NCBI GenBank assembly: GCA_009785605.1
Contig: WQVY01000001.1
Location: 1 to 64,000, forward strand
Direction: 5' to 3'
Length of the DNA stretch: 64,000 bases
From: Defluviitaleaceae bacterium
Lineage (GTDB): Bacteria; Bacillota; Clostridia; Lachnospirales; WQUN01
Shown: positions 8,760-17,577 of the stretch, piece after piece
Layout of the letters: every line of letters begins with the position of its first letter
How positions within the stretch are numbered: the first letter of the stretch is position 1
Position numbers and translations under genes: made by a program
The notes under the pieces: generated by a model
Told to the model about the DNA's origin: nothing
Database searches by the model: none
What the model saw: the letters and a program-made list of their open reading frames with translations, nothing else

Positions 8760-9410
8760 ATGGAAAATAGCTATAACTTTGTTGAAGTGGGCGGACATAT
8801 CCTAACCGACCTGGTATTTAGCCACGAAATATACGGCGAGGGTTTTTACCGCTTTGACGTAGAAGTAGAACGGTTGAGCGGTGCCGCAGACGCACTGCCG
8901 GTTACGGTGTCTGAAAGAATCATAGACAAATCTACATTAAAACCTGGCCAACATGTGCTTATACGCGGGCAAATACGCTCGTATAACAACTATGTAGAGG
9001 CCGACCGTAAAAACAAGTTGGTGTTGACAATCTTTGCCAGGGACATAGAGTTCCAACCGCAAGCGGCAGATGTAAACCCAAACGATGTATTCCTTAATGG
9101 GTACCTATGCAAACCGCCCATATACCGCACCACCCCCTTTGGCCGCGAAATAGCCGATTTGCTGGTGGCTGTTAACCGTTCGTATAATAAGTCGGATTAC
9201 ATACCCTGCATCGCATGGGGGCGTAACGCACGTTATGCGGGCAGGCTGGCTGTAGGTGACAATATACGCCTATGGGGAAGGATGCAAAGCCGCCAATATC
9301 AAAAAAGAAAAGACGACGGCGAAGTGCTGGAGAAAACAGCATATGAAGTAAGCACAGCAAAGATTGAAGTAGTAACAGCGGAGGATGAAGTACCAGCCGC
9401 TGATGAATAA
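8760..9410 (+). CDS. Single-stranded DNA-binding protein with two OB folds
   Basis: A 216-residue protein. Residues 1-105 form a divergent OB fold (GQHVLIRGQIRSYNNY). Residues 110-195 form a clearer SSB-type OB fold (NDVFLNGYLCKPPIYRTTPF, ADLLVAVNR, IPCIAWGRNARYAGRLAVGD). The acidic tail ends ...EVPAADE and lacks the DDDLPF tip of the main SSB. It differs from the ribosomal-operon ssb at 46548-47027, so the genome has two SSB paralogues. The double-OB type is common in Lachnospiraceae-like clostridia; a specialised role in repair or uptake is possible but not shown. Confidence 0.82.
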   Translation: MENSYNFVEVGGHILTDLVFSHEIYGEGFYRFDVEVERLSGAADALPVTVSERIIDKSTLKPGQHVLIRGQIRSYNNYVEADRKNKLVLTIFARDIEFQPQAADVNPNDVFLNGYLCKPPIYRTTPFGREIADLLVAVNRSYNKSDYIPCIAWGRNARYAGRLAVGDNIRLWGRMQSRQYQKRKDDGEVLEKTAYEVSTAKIEVVTAEDEVPAADE

Positions 9411-9443
9411 AAACCAAAAAACTTTGTATGTAGTATAAAGCGT

Positions 9444-9478
9444 GGGGGCTGTCACAATGACAGCCCCCCTATTTTTAT
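9444..9478 (+). terminator. Rho-independent terminator after the double-OB SSB gene
   Basis: An 11-bp G/C-rich stem (GGGGGCTGTCA with TGACAGCCCCC, loop CAA) is followed by CTATTTTTAT. It ends the plus-strand gene and separates it from the convergent gene at 9489. Confidence 0.85.
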
Positions 9479-9488
9479 ATTTCTATAA

Positions 9489-10805
9489 TTAATTTATCAC
9501 CAGCGGCGCATTAGAAGTCTCAACCGCCATCTTTACCCTACGAGCAGACTTGTCGAAGTGGACAGACCGTGCTTCTACCAGGCTTGGCTCGTGAATCAGA
9601 AATTGTAAGCCAGTAAGCCCTAGGCGTATCTCACTCATGGCGGCATGGGCTTTGATGTGGTAACCCAAGTCGGGTAATGTAGGAAGGTTCATGTTGAGTT
9701 TGGCATTACCGGTTTCTACATTCCATAGATACTCCTCATGCCTTGCAAAATTGGACATCAGTAGTGACAGTGGGCCATTGTAGTTGGTAAGGCTAAGCTT
9801 GGAAATGTCTAGCTCGTCGGCTTCCATTACACCGTTTACATTTTCTAGTACGGCGCTGTCTGCTGCTATATTGGACACTATAAACCGCCCGTTGCTGCTG
9901 TCGGCTTTTAAATTGCCAGCCGCAAGGCCAGAAAGGCGTGTGTTGCCGTTTGCGTTGCTTACAGCAATCTCGTCTGCTGCCATTGTAGAGCAATCTAACT
10001 GGGCGTTTATCCCGTCAAGCCTGATTACGCTAAAGGCACGTTCTGGTACATATGCGTCTATCATTACTACTTCAAAATCGTCTGGCTCGTATTTTAAGAA
10101 ATATTTATTGCCTAGTTTCATCAACTCAATGTGTGCGCCGGCCCGTTTGGCTTTGTATGATATACGGGCTGTAATTTTGTCGCTATTATAGCCTTTTATA
10201 CGCACATCACCGTTTTGGCCAGACAGGTTGAGCTCGTTGTAACCGGGCTCTACCAGCATTTCTATGTTTTTTTCGGTAAGACCGCCTGGTGCTGTTGTTG
10301 ATGGCTTAGGCTTGTGTGCGTAGGGTGAGGGTGTGCCGTAGGTGTGCTGTGGCGGTGGAGTATGGTCAGACAGGGACTTTGATATGCGGTCAACCCCGCC
10401 TACGATTTTTTCTGCCACTGTGGCTGTTGCTTTTTTTAGTTTTGGCTCCCAGTCTTTGGCAAAGGCATCGAAACGTCTTCCCATATCGTCTAAAATGCTA
10501 TGCGCGTCCGAACGGCCTTGACTGCCGCCGCTATATGACCCAGTGGGGGAATGAGGTGGTGTAGACGGTGATGGTGGCGTGGCAGGGCTGTGGCTGTTTG
10601 GGTTTTGTTGCGAAGATGGTATGCTATATGACGTGGGTGGTGGTGACGGTGCAGTATATGGCGTTGGGGGCGGCGTGCTGGCCGTGCCTGTACTAGCCGG
10701 CACTGTCCCGCCTGCATCTACCGATTGCAATAACCGCGACGCTTCTTCTGTTGTTATTTTACCGGACTCCAGCATTTTTAGGACCATCATTTTTTCGTTT
10801 TGCAT
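9489..10805 (-). CDS. SHOCT-like plus DUF4097 beta-helix protein (LiaX/YvlB-like)
   Basis: A 438-residue protein. The N-terminal helical module (MVLKMLESGKITTEEASRLL, about residues 7-26) is the SHOCT-like/YvlB motif. Residues 32-100 are a Pro/Ser/Thr-rich linker. From about residue 185 a repetitive beta domain of the DUF4097 (adhesin-like) type runs to the end, with repeats such as DGINAQLDCSTM and NANGNTRLSGL. Related proteins (LiaX, YvlB) take part in cell-envelope stress responses. ATG at 10805 follows AGGAGG; an upstream extension has no such site. There is no signal peptide or membrane segment, so the protein is probably cytosolic or exported non-classically. Confidence 0.8.
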   Translation of the reverse strand: MQNEKMMVLKMLESGKITTEEASRLLQSVDAGGTVPASTGTASTPPPTPYTAPSPPPTSYSIPSSQQNPNSHSPATPPSPSTPPHSPTGSYSGGSQGRSDAHSILDDMGRRFDAFAKDWEPKLKKATATVAEKIVGGVDRISKSLSDHTPPPQHTYGTPSPYAHKPKPSTTAPGGLTEKNIEMLVEPGYNELNLSGQNGDVRIKGYNSDKITARISYKAKRAGAHIELMKLGNKYFLKYEPDDFEVVMIDAYVPERAFSVIRLDGINAQLDCSTMAADEIAVSNANGNTRLSGLAAGNLKADSSNGRFIVSNIAADSAVLENVNGVMEADELDISKLSLTNYNGPLSLLMSNFARHEEYLWNVETGNAKLNMNLPTLPDLGYHIKAHAAMSEIRLGLTGLQFLIHEPSLVEARSVHFDKSARRVKMAVETSNAPLVIN

Positions 10806-10883
10806 AGTTACCTCCTGTGATTGCACTATTTCATTTTTAATATATACGATTGTATCACAGTAATGGCTCATTTGCCGCTTTTT

Positions 10884-10940
10884 GGTTTTGATACTAATGA
10901 TAAAGGCGATTTATTTTGGTTTTGATACTATTGGTAAAGG
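10884..10940 (+). repeat. Two tandem copies of the dispersed 23-bp GGTTTTGAT repeat
   Basis: Copies at 10884-10906 and 10918-10940 both start GGTTTTGATACTA and end in TAAAGG. They belong to the family also found at 19481-19503, 25669-25691 and 48967-48989. The second copy overlaps the last codons and stop of the signal-peptidase-like gene on the minus strand. Confidence 0.65.
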
Positions 10941-11500
10941 TTTAGACCGTGCTTTATCCAATTCAAAAACCCTTGCTCTTTTCGCTTTTCCTTTGACAGT
11001 TTACGACTATCAATTTCATAAGCAATTAGAAAATAAAGCACAACAACAACTACAGCCGCAGCATAAACATCCTTCAAATCAAAAATAAACCAATTAAACA
11101 ACTGAATATAATCTAACGAGCCACCCCAAAAAATATCATCAATAATCTTGCATACTCCAACAGATAGCCCTAATATCAAAAAAACATAGGGTATGCGGTG
11201 ATATTTGCACCACTTCGATGTCAAAAATATTAGATACCTATGAAAGACTACTATAGTAATAATAGCAATTACACTTATTAGGACAGCTAGTACAAGCGGC
11301 ATCATAAAATCTAGCCTATTCCAAATCCAACCCAAATGTATGTTTTGACTTATACGAAACGTAAAAATATAAGGGATAATTGTAAAATGTGCATACATCA
11401 TATAGCGGGAGATAAGGAGTTTAATTAATTGGTCTACTGCTACAAGTGAAATAACCCATATACATGATTTGCGATTTATACAATACATCATATATTGCAC
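10928..11500 (-). CDS. Divergent signal peptidase II (LspA-like)
   Basis: A 190-residue membrane protein with four hydrophobic segments. It carries the LspA pattern VDQLIKLLI near the end of the first helix. The two aspartates expected for catalysis are in IIDDIFWGG (about residue 133) and FDLKDVY (about 156), with GGSLDYI between them. LspA removes signal peptides from diacylglyceryl-modified prolipoproteins. The sequence is more divergent and longer at both ends than housekeeping LspA. It lies three bases downstream of a small lipoprotein gene, hinting at a dedicated processing pair. Its last codons lie inside a copy of the 23-bp repeat. Confidence 0.7.
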   Translation of the reverse strand: MQYMMYCINRKSCIWVISLVAVDQLIKLLISRYMMYAHFTIIPYIFTFRISQNIHLGWIWNRLDFMMPLVLAVLISVIAIITIVVFHRYLIFLTSKWCKYHRIPYVFLILGLSVGVCKIIDDIFWGGSLDYIQLFNWFIFDLKDVYAAAVVVVVLYFLIAYEIDSRKLSKEKRKEQGFLNWIKHGLNLYQ

Positions 11501-11503
11501 AAT

Positions 11504-11866
11504 CTATTGCCTAAAATAACTATAAACCCGGCCAAATACCGCTTCATAGGTTAATGTGAGACTGTCACCATTAATATCAAATAACCATGTCTCTACACGT
11601 CTTTCACCTGCAGGGGCGTTTGCGCGATTAAGTCTTAGATACCCGTCGTTTGTAGACCATACAAATATATCCGGCCCATTGCCATTTTCACGGTAGCCGC
11701 TGCCGTCATCGTTGAATACATAGTACATGTTTGGGTACATATCTAGCGCGTAACCACGGCTCCATGTACCAACCAACTCCTCATCCAACTCGTGTGAGCA
11801 ACCGGTCAGTACTAGTGCTACTACTATCAAAAGTGCAAAAATAAATAGTGCATGGGCTTTCTTCAC
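11504..11866 (-). CDS. Small lipoprotein, lipocalin-like
   Basis: A 120-residue precursor with signal segment KKAHALFIFALLIVVALVL and lipobox LTGC (Cys near residue 24). The mature part (ELVGTWSRG, YVFNDDGSGYR, FVWSTNDGYLRL) resembles the short beta-sheet proteins annotated as lipocalin-like or DUF5640. GTG at 11866 is preferred because GGAGG lies seven bases before it. The gene is 36 bases downstream of kbl and three bases upstream of the divergent lspA-like gene, probably in one transcript. Function unknown. Confidence 0.75.
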   Translation of the reverse strand: MKKAHALFIFALLIVVALVLTGCSHELDEELVGTWSRGYALDMYPNMYYVFNDDGSGYRENGNGPDIFVWSTNDGYLRLNRANAPAGERRVETWLFDINGDSLTLTYEAVFGRVYSYFRQ

Positions 11867-11902
11867 TTTGTAACCTCCTGCGTACATTTTCTTAGGCCTT
11901 AG

Positions 11903-13084
11903 CTACTGCAAAACAATCTCCTTGCACGCCTTAAACGCTGCAAGTGCAATATCCAATTGTTCTTTTGTATGCGCTGCAGATACTTGGCAACGCACACGGG
12001 CTTTGCCCTTTGGCACTACCGGGTAGAAGAAGCCAATAGCATAAACACCGTATTCCAACAATTTCTCTGCCATGTTTTGAGCCAGTAGCTCATCATATAA
12101 CATTACCGGAACAATAGGGTGCTGGCCGTCTACGATATCAAAACCAATGGCTTTTAGGCCCTGGCGGAAGTATGCGGTATTGTCGTCAAGTCGGGTTTTA
12201 AATGTTTTATCATTGGCTATTAACTCAAGCACCTTAAGCGAACCAGAAGCGATTATTGGGGATAGTGTATTAGAAAACAAATACGTGCGCGAACGCTGAC
12301 GCAGTATATCAATGATAGCTTTTTTGCCACTGGTATAGCCGCCAGAAGAACCACCAAGGGCCTTGCCCAGTGTGCCGGTTAGGATATCTATACGGTGCAT
12401 GACATTGTGGTGCTCGTGAGCGCCGCGTAGGTTTTCACCAATAACGCCTACGCCATGACTGTCGTCTACTATAACTATCGCGTCGTATTTATCTGCAAGG
12501 TCGCATATTGCGGGTAGGTTTGCAATTGTACCATCCATAGAGAAGACACCGTCTGTGACTATGGCTTTGATACGAGCGGTGTGGGCTTCTTTTAGCCGGG
12601 CTTCCAGTTCTGTCATATTGTTGTTTTTGTACCGGTAGCGGGCGGCTTTACATAGGCGCACACCATCTATTATGCTGGCATGGTTTAACTCGTCGCTTAT
12701 TATTGCGTCTTCGGCTGTGAGGATTGTCTCAAACAACCCGCCGTTTGCATCATAACAAGACGAGTACAAGATTGTATCCTCTGTACACAAAAACTCGCTT
12801 AGTTTGCTTTCCAGGTTTTTATGAAGCTCCTGGGTGCCGCAAATAAAACGCACAGACGATAACCCATATCCCCATGTGTCTATACCTTGCTTTGCGGCTT
12901 GCTTTATATCGTGGTTGTTTGCCAGCCCAAGGTAATTGTTAGCGCACATATTTATTAGGTTAGATTTTTGTTGTGTATTAATAAGTGAGGATTGCGGGGT
13001 CGTAATTATCCGCTCTGTCTTCCATAGGCCAGAGGATTTTATGTCGGTAGTAAGGTTGTGCCAGTGACTATATGCAGATTTCAT
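11903..13084 (-). CDS. kbl: Glycine C-acetyltransferase (2-amino-3-ketobutyrate CoA ligase)
   Basis: A 393-residue PLP enzyme of the alpha-oxoamine synthase family. It cleaves 2-amino-3-ketobutyrate with CoA into glycine and acetyl-CoA, the second step of threonine breakdown. Visible motifs are the substrate loop [21 protein letters not shown] (PLP-ring aspartate region) and the PLP lysine in [10 protein letters not shown] (Lys241). AGGAGA precedes ATG at 13084. Threonine dehydrogenase is not in the window. Its place two genes after grdCD suggests it supplies glycine to glycine reductase. Closely related 8-amino-7-oxononanoate synthases cannot be excluded, but length and the N-terminal KTERII segment favour Kbl. 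Confidence 0.88.
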   Translation of the reverse strand: MKSAYSHWHNLTTDIKSSGLWKTERIITTPQSSLINTQQKSNLINMCANNYLGLANNHDIKQAAKQGIDTWGYGLSSVRFICGTQELHKNLESKLSEFLCTEDTILYSSCYDANGGLFETILTAEDAIISDELNHASIIDGVRLCKAARYRYKNNNMTELEARLKEAHTARIKAIVTDGVFSMDGTIANLPAICDLADKYDAIVIVDDSHGVGVIGENLRGAHEHHNVMHRIDILTGTLGKALGGSSGGYTSGKKAIIDILRQRSRTYLFSNTLSPIIASGSLKVLELIANDKTFKTRLDDNTAYFRQGLKAIGFDIVDGQHPIVPVMLYDELLAQNMAEKLLEYGVYAIGFFYPVVPKGKARVRCQVSAAHTKEQLDIALAAFKACKEIVLQ

Positions 13085-13099
13085 ATGACTCTCCTTTAA

Positions 13100-13942
13100 T
13101 TAATGTGCCTCTGCAACAAGGCAAAAGGCAGACATAGGTTTTATATTGTCGGCACTACATAGCTCATCAATTTGGGATAAAAGCAGGGCCCTTAGTTTGT
13201 GGGGTATTGTTGGTATTGATTTAATGCGGTTTTTGTATTCTTGAGTTACTGTGCTCACTTCCCACATGCCATCTTGCATTTCTTGTGTGTATATATTTTG
13301 GGTCTTTTGCACTGTCCAGCCGCTTTTATTTACTGCGTTTATTATATCTGTGGGGTAAAACATGGTTTTTATGTTGGAAAAAGATGTAGATGCAAAGCTT
13401 TCGCAAATTGCTTGTATTAACACGGCGTTGTAATGCGGAAGTTGGGTAGGTAAATTTATAGCAGGGTTCCATTCTGCTATGCATAGCTTTTTACAAAACT
13501 TTTTCACGGTCGAAAGCAGCTTTACAAGCTCGTCATAGGAAGATAAATACCACAAGCAATGGGATAGTACTGCGTAGTCAAACTGTCCCGGTTTGAAGTC
13601 ACCATAGTTTTGTAATACGTCAAAATTAAAATGCATTTGCACGCGGTTTGCTATGGCAGAGTTTAAAATCCTATCCCTAGCCTGCCCCAGAGTCTCTGGT
13701 GCACCATATGTTGGCGGTGCAATATCTATGCCGTACACCTGGCCGTTTGCGCCTACTACATGTGCCAATGCCGTTGTTGTGTCTCCTTGACCACAGCCAA
13801 CTTCGAAAACATGTTTACCAGGTTTGATACCCCAAAAGTCAATAAGTTTAAGTCTGTGCATGAGCTGTATCTTGTATATATCCGCATCTTGACCATTTAG
13901 GTTGAGCATGCTGATTATATCGCCGTGGTTATATTCTTCCAT
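13100..13942 (-). CDS. SAM-dependent class I methyltransferase
   Basis: A 280-residue protein with motif I HVFEVGCGQGDTTTALA (near residue 44), motif II YGIDIAPP (near 69) and post-motif AVLSHCLWYLSS (near 125), the Rossmann-type methyltransferase fold (Methyltransf_25/31 class). AGAAGGG precedes ATG at 13942. It lies between grdCD and kbl on the same strand. The substrate cannot be read from the sequence; sarcosine- or betaine-related methyl transfer is a guess suggested only by context. Confidence 0.8.
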   Translation of the reverse strand: MEEYNHGDIISMLNLNGQDADIYKIQLMHRLKLIDFWGIKPGKHVFEVGCGQGDTTTALAHVVGANGQVYGIDIAPPTYGAPETLGQARDRILNSAIANRVQMHFNFDVLQNYGDFKPGQFDYAVLSHCLWYLSSYDELVKLLSTVKKFCKKLCIAEWNPAINLPTQLPHYNAVLIQAICESFASTSFSNIKTMFYPTDIINAVNKSGWTVQKTQNIYTQEMQDGMWEVSTVTQEYKNRIKSIPTIPHKLRALLLSQIDELCSADNIKPMSAFCLVAEAH

Positions 13943-13980
13943 AAGTCAACCCTTCTTTGTGTGCATTAGACATTCATGAG

Positions 13981-14025
13981 ATAAGGCGCTTGGATGCGAT
14001 ATGCTACCGTATCCAAGCGCCTTAT
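13981..14025. terminator. Perfect 15-bp stem-loop after grdCD
   Basis: Arms ATAAGGCGCTTGGAT and ATCCAAGCGCCTTAT enclose a 15-base loop, eight bases after the grdCD stop. No T run follows on either strand, so it is either a weak terminator or an RNA-stabilising or processing hairpin that protects the grdCD message. Confidence 0.5.
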
Positions 14026-14032
14026 GTGAAAT

Positions 14033-16588
14033 TTATAGATATCCAGCTTCCTTCAAACATGTTTGCGCGGCATCCAAATCCTCTGGTGCGACCAAGATAA
14101 TTGGCCCGGTGCAGCCCATACCGCTTGTTGCATAAATGTCCTTTTTCCAAAGCGCCTCTACTGCGTCTTCCAGCTCTAATATTTCTATGCCCGCAATTTC
14201 TTCTGTTACTATTTTTTCTTTAGGTGCAGTTATTTTTTCGGCAGCTTGGGATGCTTGCGCTGTTGCGGATGGTTCTACTGTTAGCAAGGCATCCAGCCCG
14301 GCTTTCCTTGCCGCGGCAAACTCGGCATTTACTTTTTGCAGTAGTTGCCCTTTGGCGCAAGCGGCGGCATAAGCAATTGCCCCAGCCACAACCGGTGCGC
14401 CAGAAGCGCGAGAAAGGATATTTATGATACGGTCATACCCCTGCCCTACCCCTGGGCCATAGCCGTCACCTATGGATTCGTAGCTCCCGCCTGTTGTAAA
14501 CGCACTTAGGGTTTTCATGATTACATTGCCGGTAAGGCTGTCCATAACCATGACATCAGGCGTGCCCTGTAGCAAGTCATTGCCGCGCATTGTTGCACCT
14601 TCGCGGGCGCTTTGGGTCAGATTGATGTCGTACCCGGCCGCTTGCAAGCTTTGAAGCGCACGCTCCAGCGCTCTTGCGCCATCTATATTAAGCACACCAA
14701 CAGCTGGGTTGGGGTTGCCGCATGCCTTTGCTACCGCAATACCATGGATGGTATTTTTTATTAGCGCAGCAGTACGCTGGGTGTCAGATGTACCGGTTGT
14801 ATTGGCCACATACATGCTTGTGCCGCGTCCCGGAGTTATTGCGCGCCCTACTGTGGATACGCCTATGGGGAAGTTGTAATGCATAGTCACGGCCGCATCC
14901 AGTGCGCCGGATTTTAACATGGCGTCCATTTGCGCGTGGGAGGTTTTTTCGTCTGCGGCTTCTATATGCGTTAGGTTAGTTTTGATGGCGGGGCCAATTA
15001 CTATAACTTCAATGTCTGCGTTGGCATTACTAGCTATTTCGGCACCTTTTAATATTTCTGCTTCGCCATGTTCGCTACCCAAAAGTGTTATGCCTATGCG
15101 TGTTTTTTTCACTTTTTGTGTAGTTTCTTCTGGCTCTGGAGCGCCGTTATTTTTTTCTAATATAAAGGATACACCGTCAAACAAATTGGTTAGCCTGCCA
15201 AGGAAAAGACTTCCTTTGCCTATAATCATGACACGATTAAGGTCGCCACTGGCCATAAGGTCTGCTGCGTGTGCCAAGAAAGGTACACCTGACGGGATAT
15301 GCCCTTGGGTTGGCGCAAAGCCTGGCATGGCTATGCGGTCAACAACTGCGTTGAGCTCTCCTCGTTCGAACTCTTTGCGCATTACGCCCAGGGCTGCCAG
15401 CATCTTGTAGTTGGCCTTGGGTACGTCCCCTGCCCCGGCTGGCTCTGTTATTTCGGGGTTTTGCATTTCTACAGAGAAGGTATCTATGTCTGCAATGCCT
15501 AGCCCTGCACGGTCTAATGGGTCGCCAACTATGGCTTGGGTTACGTTCTGTGGGCTTGCGCCGCTTCCTATGGCATGATGGCCTACAATGTCTGTGCGGA
15601 TAATTGGTGATGTGCCGTCGTCTTCGCCAATATGGGCCGCGAAAGCGCCAATCATGTCCTCAAGCACTGGCATTCCTTTTTTTACATGGTCTTTTGCGTT
15701 CATGCCCAGCTTTGCAGATGAGCCCCCTGCAACCACTACAACATTTTTATAAACGCCGCTTTTTACCAGTGCTGCTGCCTGTACCAGTGCGTGGGCTGGA
15801 GCAGCGCAAAAGCTGCGAGTGTCACTTCCGGTTGCATTTATACAGCCACATACTTCGCCTATTGCCTTGGCTATGTTGCCGCCGCCACGCTGATTCATAT
15901 CACCACAAGCTTCTTCGGAACATTCTATAATATAGTCTACCAACGTGGGGTCCAAGCCGGTTTTTGCAAATAATAATGCCATAGACAGCGCAGCGGATGC
16001 TTTACTGGCCAGGTTTTCGAACATAACATGTGCAGATAGCGCTTCGTCAAAGGCATGGGCTTTTTTTACGCAGCCTACAAGTTTGCCTTCGTGATATAGC
16101 GGCTCGGCGCCTTCTTTTACTTGCTCGTCCAGGCTTTCTGGGGTAGCTGGGATGCGCGATAGTTTATCCAAGAAAGGCCATGCACCTACTACCGGGTGGG
16201 CTTTTAGTGTAGCGGATATACGCTGTGCAAAGCTTTCTTCTAATAGCACCAAGTCAAATACATCCACTGCTTTCATCAAACCTATAAATTCGTCTTGGGG
16301 CATAATTTCGCCATGTTTGCCTTGGCGTGTGGCTTCTTTGCTTGCATTCTCGTACCATGGGCGTGGGATTGTGTCCAAGATTTTTGGTTGTATGTTGCCT
16401 ACAAAAACTTGGTTGGGCGGGTATGCGACTGCTTGTTCGAAACTACGAAAGTGCTTAGGCAGCTCGCTAAAATATTCGCTTTCGGGGTTCAACTTACGTT
16501 CGCTTGTTTGGGTGCTGCCTTGGTGCAGTAGTATGTCGTTTGCCTGGATTAGGGCATAGGTTGTGCCCTTTAATACGGGGAATTTCAT
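14033..16588 (-). CDS. grdCD: Glycine reductase component C, fused beta (GrdC) and alpha (GrdD) subunits
   Basis: An 851-residue protein that joins two normally separate subunits. Residues 1-480 are GrdC: thiolase/KAS-like, with conserved Cys in SDTRSFCAAPAHAL (Cys261). Residues 481-494 are a short linker (PEPEETT). Residues 495-851 are GrdD: PlsX/phosphotransacetylase-like (RIGITLLGSEHGEAEIL, HYNFPIGVSTVGRAITPGRG), with a C-terminal SGMGCTGPI. Cys826 there is probably the equivalent of the catalytic Cys359 reported for GrdD of Eubacterium acidaminophilum. Component C takes the carboxymethyl group from Sec of GrdA and releases acetyl phosphate. AGGAG-type site GGAGC precedes ATG 16588, 13 bases after a lipoprotein gene. 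No stop or frameshift is seen at the junction. Confidence 0.92.
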   Translation of the reverse strand: MKFPVLKGTTYALIQANDILLHQGSTQTSERKLNPESEYFSELPKHFRSFEQAVAYPPNQVFVGNIQPKILDTIPRPWYENASKEATRQGKHGEIMPQDEFIGLMKAVDVFDLVLLEESFAQRISATLKAHPVVGAWPFLDKLSRIPATPESLDEQVKEGAEPLYHEGKLVGCVKKAHAFDEALSAHVMFENLASKASAALSMALLFAKTGLDPTLVDYIIECSEEACGDMNQRGGGNIAKAIGEVCGCINATGSDTRSFCAAPAHALVQAAALVKSGVYKNVVVVAGGSSAKLGMNAKDHVKKGMPVLEDMIGAFAAHIGEDDGTSPIIRTDIVGHHAIGSGASPQNVTQAIVGDPLDRAGLGIADIDTFSVEMQNPEITEPAGAGDVPKANYKMLAALGVMRKEFERGELNAVVDRIAMPGFAPTQGHIPSGVPFLAHAADLMASGDLNRVMIIGKGSLFLGRLTNLFDGVSFILEKNNGAPEPEETTQKVKKTRIGITLLGSEHGEAEILKGAEIASNANADIEVIVIGPAIKTNLTHIEAADEKTSHAQMDAMLKSGALDAAVTMHYNFPIGVSTVGRAITPGRGTSMYVANTTGTSDTQRTAALIKNTIHGIAVAKACGNPNPAVGVLNIDGARALERALQSLQAAGYDINLTQSAREGATMRGNDLLQGTPDVMVMDSLTGNVIMKTLSAFTTGGSYESIGDGYGPGVGQGYDRIINILSRASGAPVVAGAIAYAAACAKGQLLQKVNAEFAAARKAGLDALLTVEPSATAQASQAAEKITAPKEKIVTEEIAGIEILELEDAVEALWKKDIYATSGMGCTGPIILVAPEDLDAAQTCLKEAGYL

Positions 16589-16601
16589 GGTATTGCTCCT
16601 T

Positions 16602-17468
16602 TCATGAGTTAATGATGTGTGTTATGTTTATTTGCCATCTATCGCCAAATTGTAGCGGTTCTTCTTGGTGTGTCCACTCATATGATGGCCATATAGAGTA
16701 AAAATAGGTCTTTCCGTGCTCTATTGTTGTATCATAAAATTCATAAAAAATACTATCGTCCCATCCCTGGACGATATGCGTAATAATGCGTTCGCCTTTA
16801 TATCCTTCTTGTGTTGAACGGTAAATCCAAATTTCTTCAAACATACGTGGAAAGGCATGTATCCCGGCAAAATAACGTATGCGTACACTGTCTATGAGTG
16901 ATTCATAATTGTATCGCGAGATATTGCTTTCGTAGTGAAAGCGCACTAGCGTATATGCTTTATCGCCTATATAGTAAGTTATTTTGTCTATGGTTGGGCC
17001 AGTTGTATCTACAATAATCCTGTGGTCATTAAAAATTGATAAATCCCAACCATTCCTACCCGGTGTTTGGCAGTAGCAGTAGCCCGGTATAGCAGGGTCA
17101 TAATAAAAGAGCTTTAGCACACAGTAAACAGACCCTTGAGTGTCCACTGTCAGCTCAACCAACCCATTATCAAGGTTGCGCATGTTAATTGGGTATACAA
17201 AGCCCGGACTCCCGGTTCCACCAATAATAAAAGATGATAACGGCCACGCGTGTGCCTGCATCATCACCCCTTGAGGGTGGAAAAAGCGCTCTAATGGCCA
17301 CAATAAACTAGAATTGATTATGAGGCTGTCGTATATCGCATTATCTACCCAATGCCCCGCAATGCGTTCTAATACCATTGTAGGGTCTGGGCTAGATGCT
17401 TTTGCTATGCACGATGATAATGCTAGTATCAGGAAAATGGTTATTATAAACAAGATTGTTTTTTTCAT
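16602..17468 (-). CDS. Lipoprotein with C-terminal fibronectin-like segment, inside the grd locus
   Basis: A 288-residue precursor with signal segment KKTILFIITIFLILAL and lipobox SSC (Cys20). The C-terminal about 70 residues (EEIWIYRSTQEGYKGERI ... DTTIEHGKTYFYSI) look like a fibronectin type III-like beta domain. The middle region is not recognised. It lies between grdB and grdCD, 13 bases before grdCD, and is preceded by the grdB terminator, so it and grdCD probably share a separate transcript. A TATAAT hexamer occurs 22 bases upstream of its start with no clear -35 box. Such a gene is not part of known grd operons; any link to glycine use is unproven. Confidence 0.75.
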   Translation of the reverse strand: MKKTILFIITIFLILALSSCIAKASSPDPTMVLERIAGHWVDNAIYDSLIINSSLLWPLERFFHPQGVMMQAHAWPLSSFIIGGTGSPGFVYPINMRNLDNGLVELTVDTQGSVYCVLKLFYYDPAIPGYCYCQTPGRNGWDLSIFNDHRIIVDTTGPTIDKITYYIGDKAYTLVRFHYESNISRYNYESLIDSVRIRYFAGIHAFPRMFEEIWIYRSTQEGYKGERIITHIVQGWDDSIFYEFYDTTIEHGKTYFYSIWPSYEWTHQEEPLQFGDRWQINITHIINS

Positions 17469-17518
17469 GGTGGTAACCTCACGGATTATAAAACATAACG
17501 ATTGTATAGCAGTTTGTA

Positions 17519-17563
17519 CAAAAAAAGCGGTGAGATTTCATACCTGACAAAATCTCACCGCTT
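17519..17563 (-). terminator. Strong rho-independent terminator after grdB
   Basis: On the minus strand a stem AAAGCGGTGAGATTTT, loop about GTCAGGTATG, and its complement are followed by a run of seven or more T. It starts about 15 bases after the grdB stop and separates riboswitch-led grdX-grdB from the lipoprotein-grdCD part. Confidence 0.88.
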
Positions 17564-17577
17564 TATAATTATAATTC

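Noticed and set aside
8676-8814. Start-less open frame reading PKVLKPAKPEYLTKEE before and into the SSB gene
   Set aside because: No start codon or ribosome site and no recognisable family; it overlaps the SSB gene in another frame.
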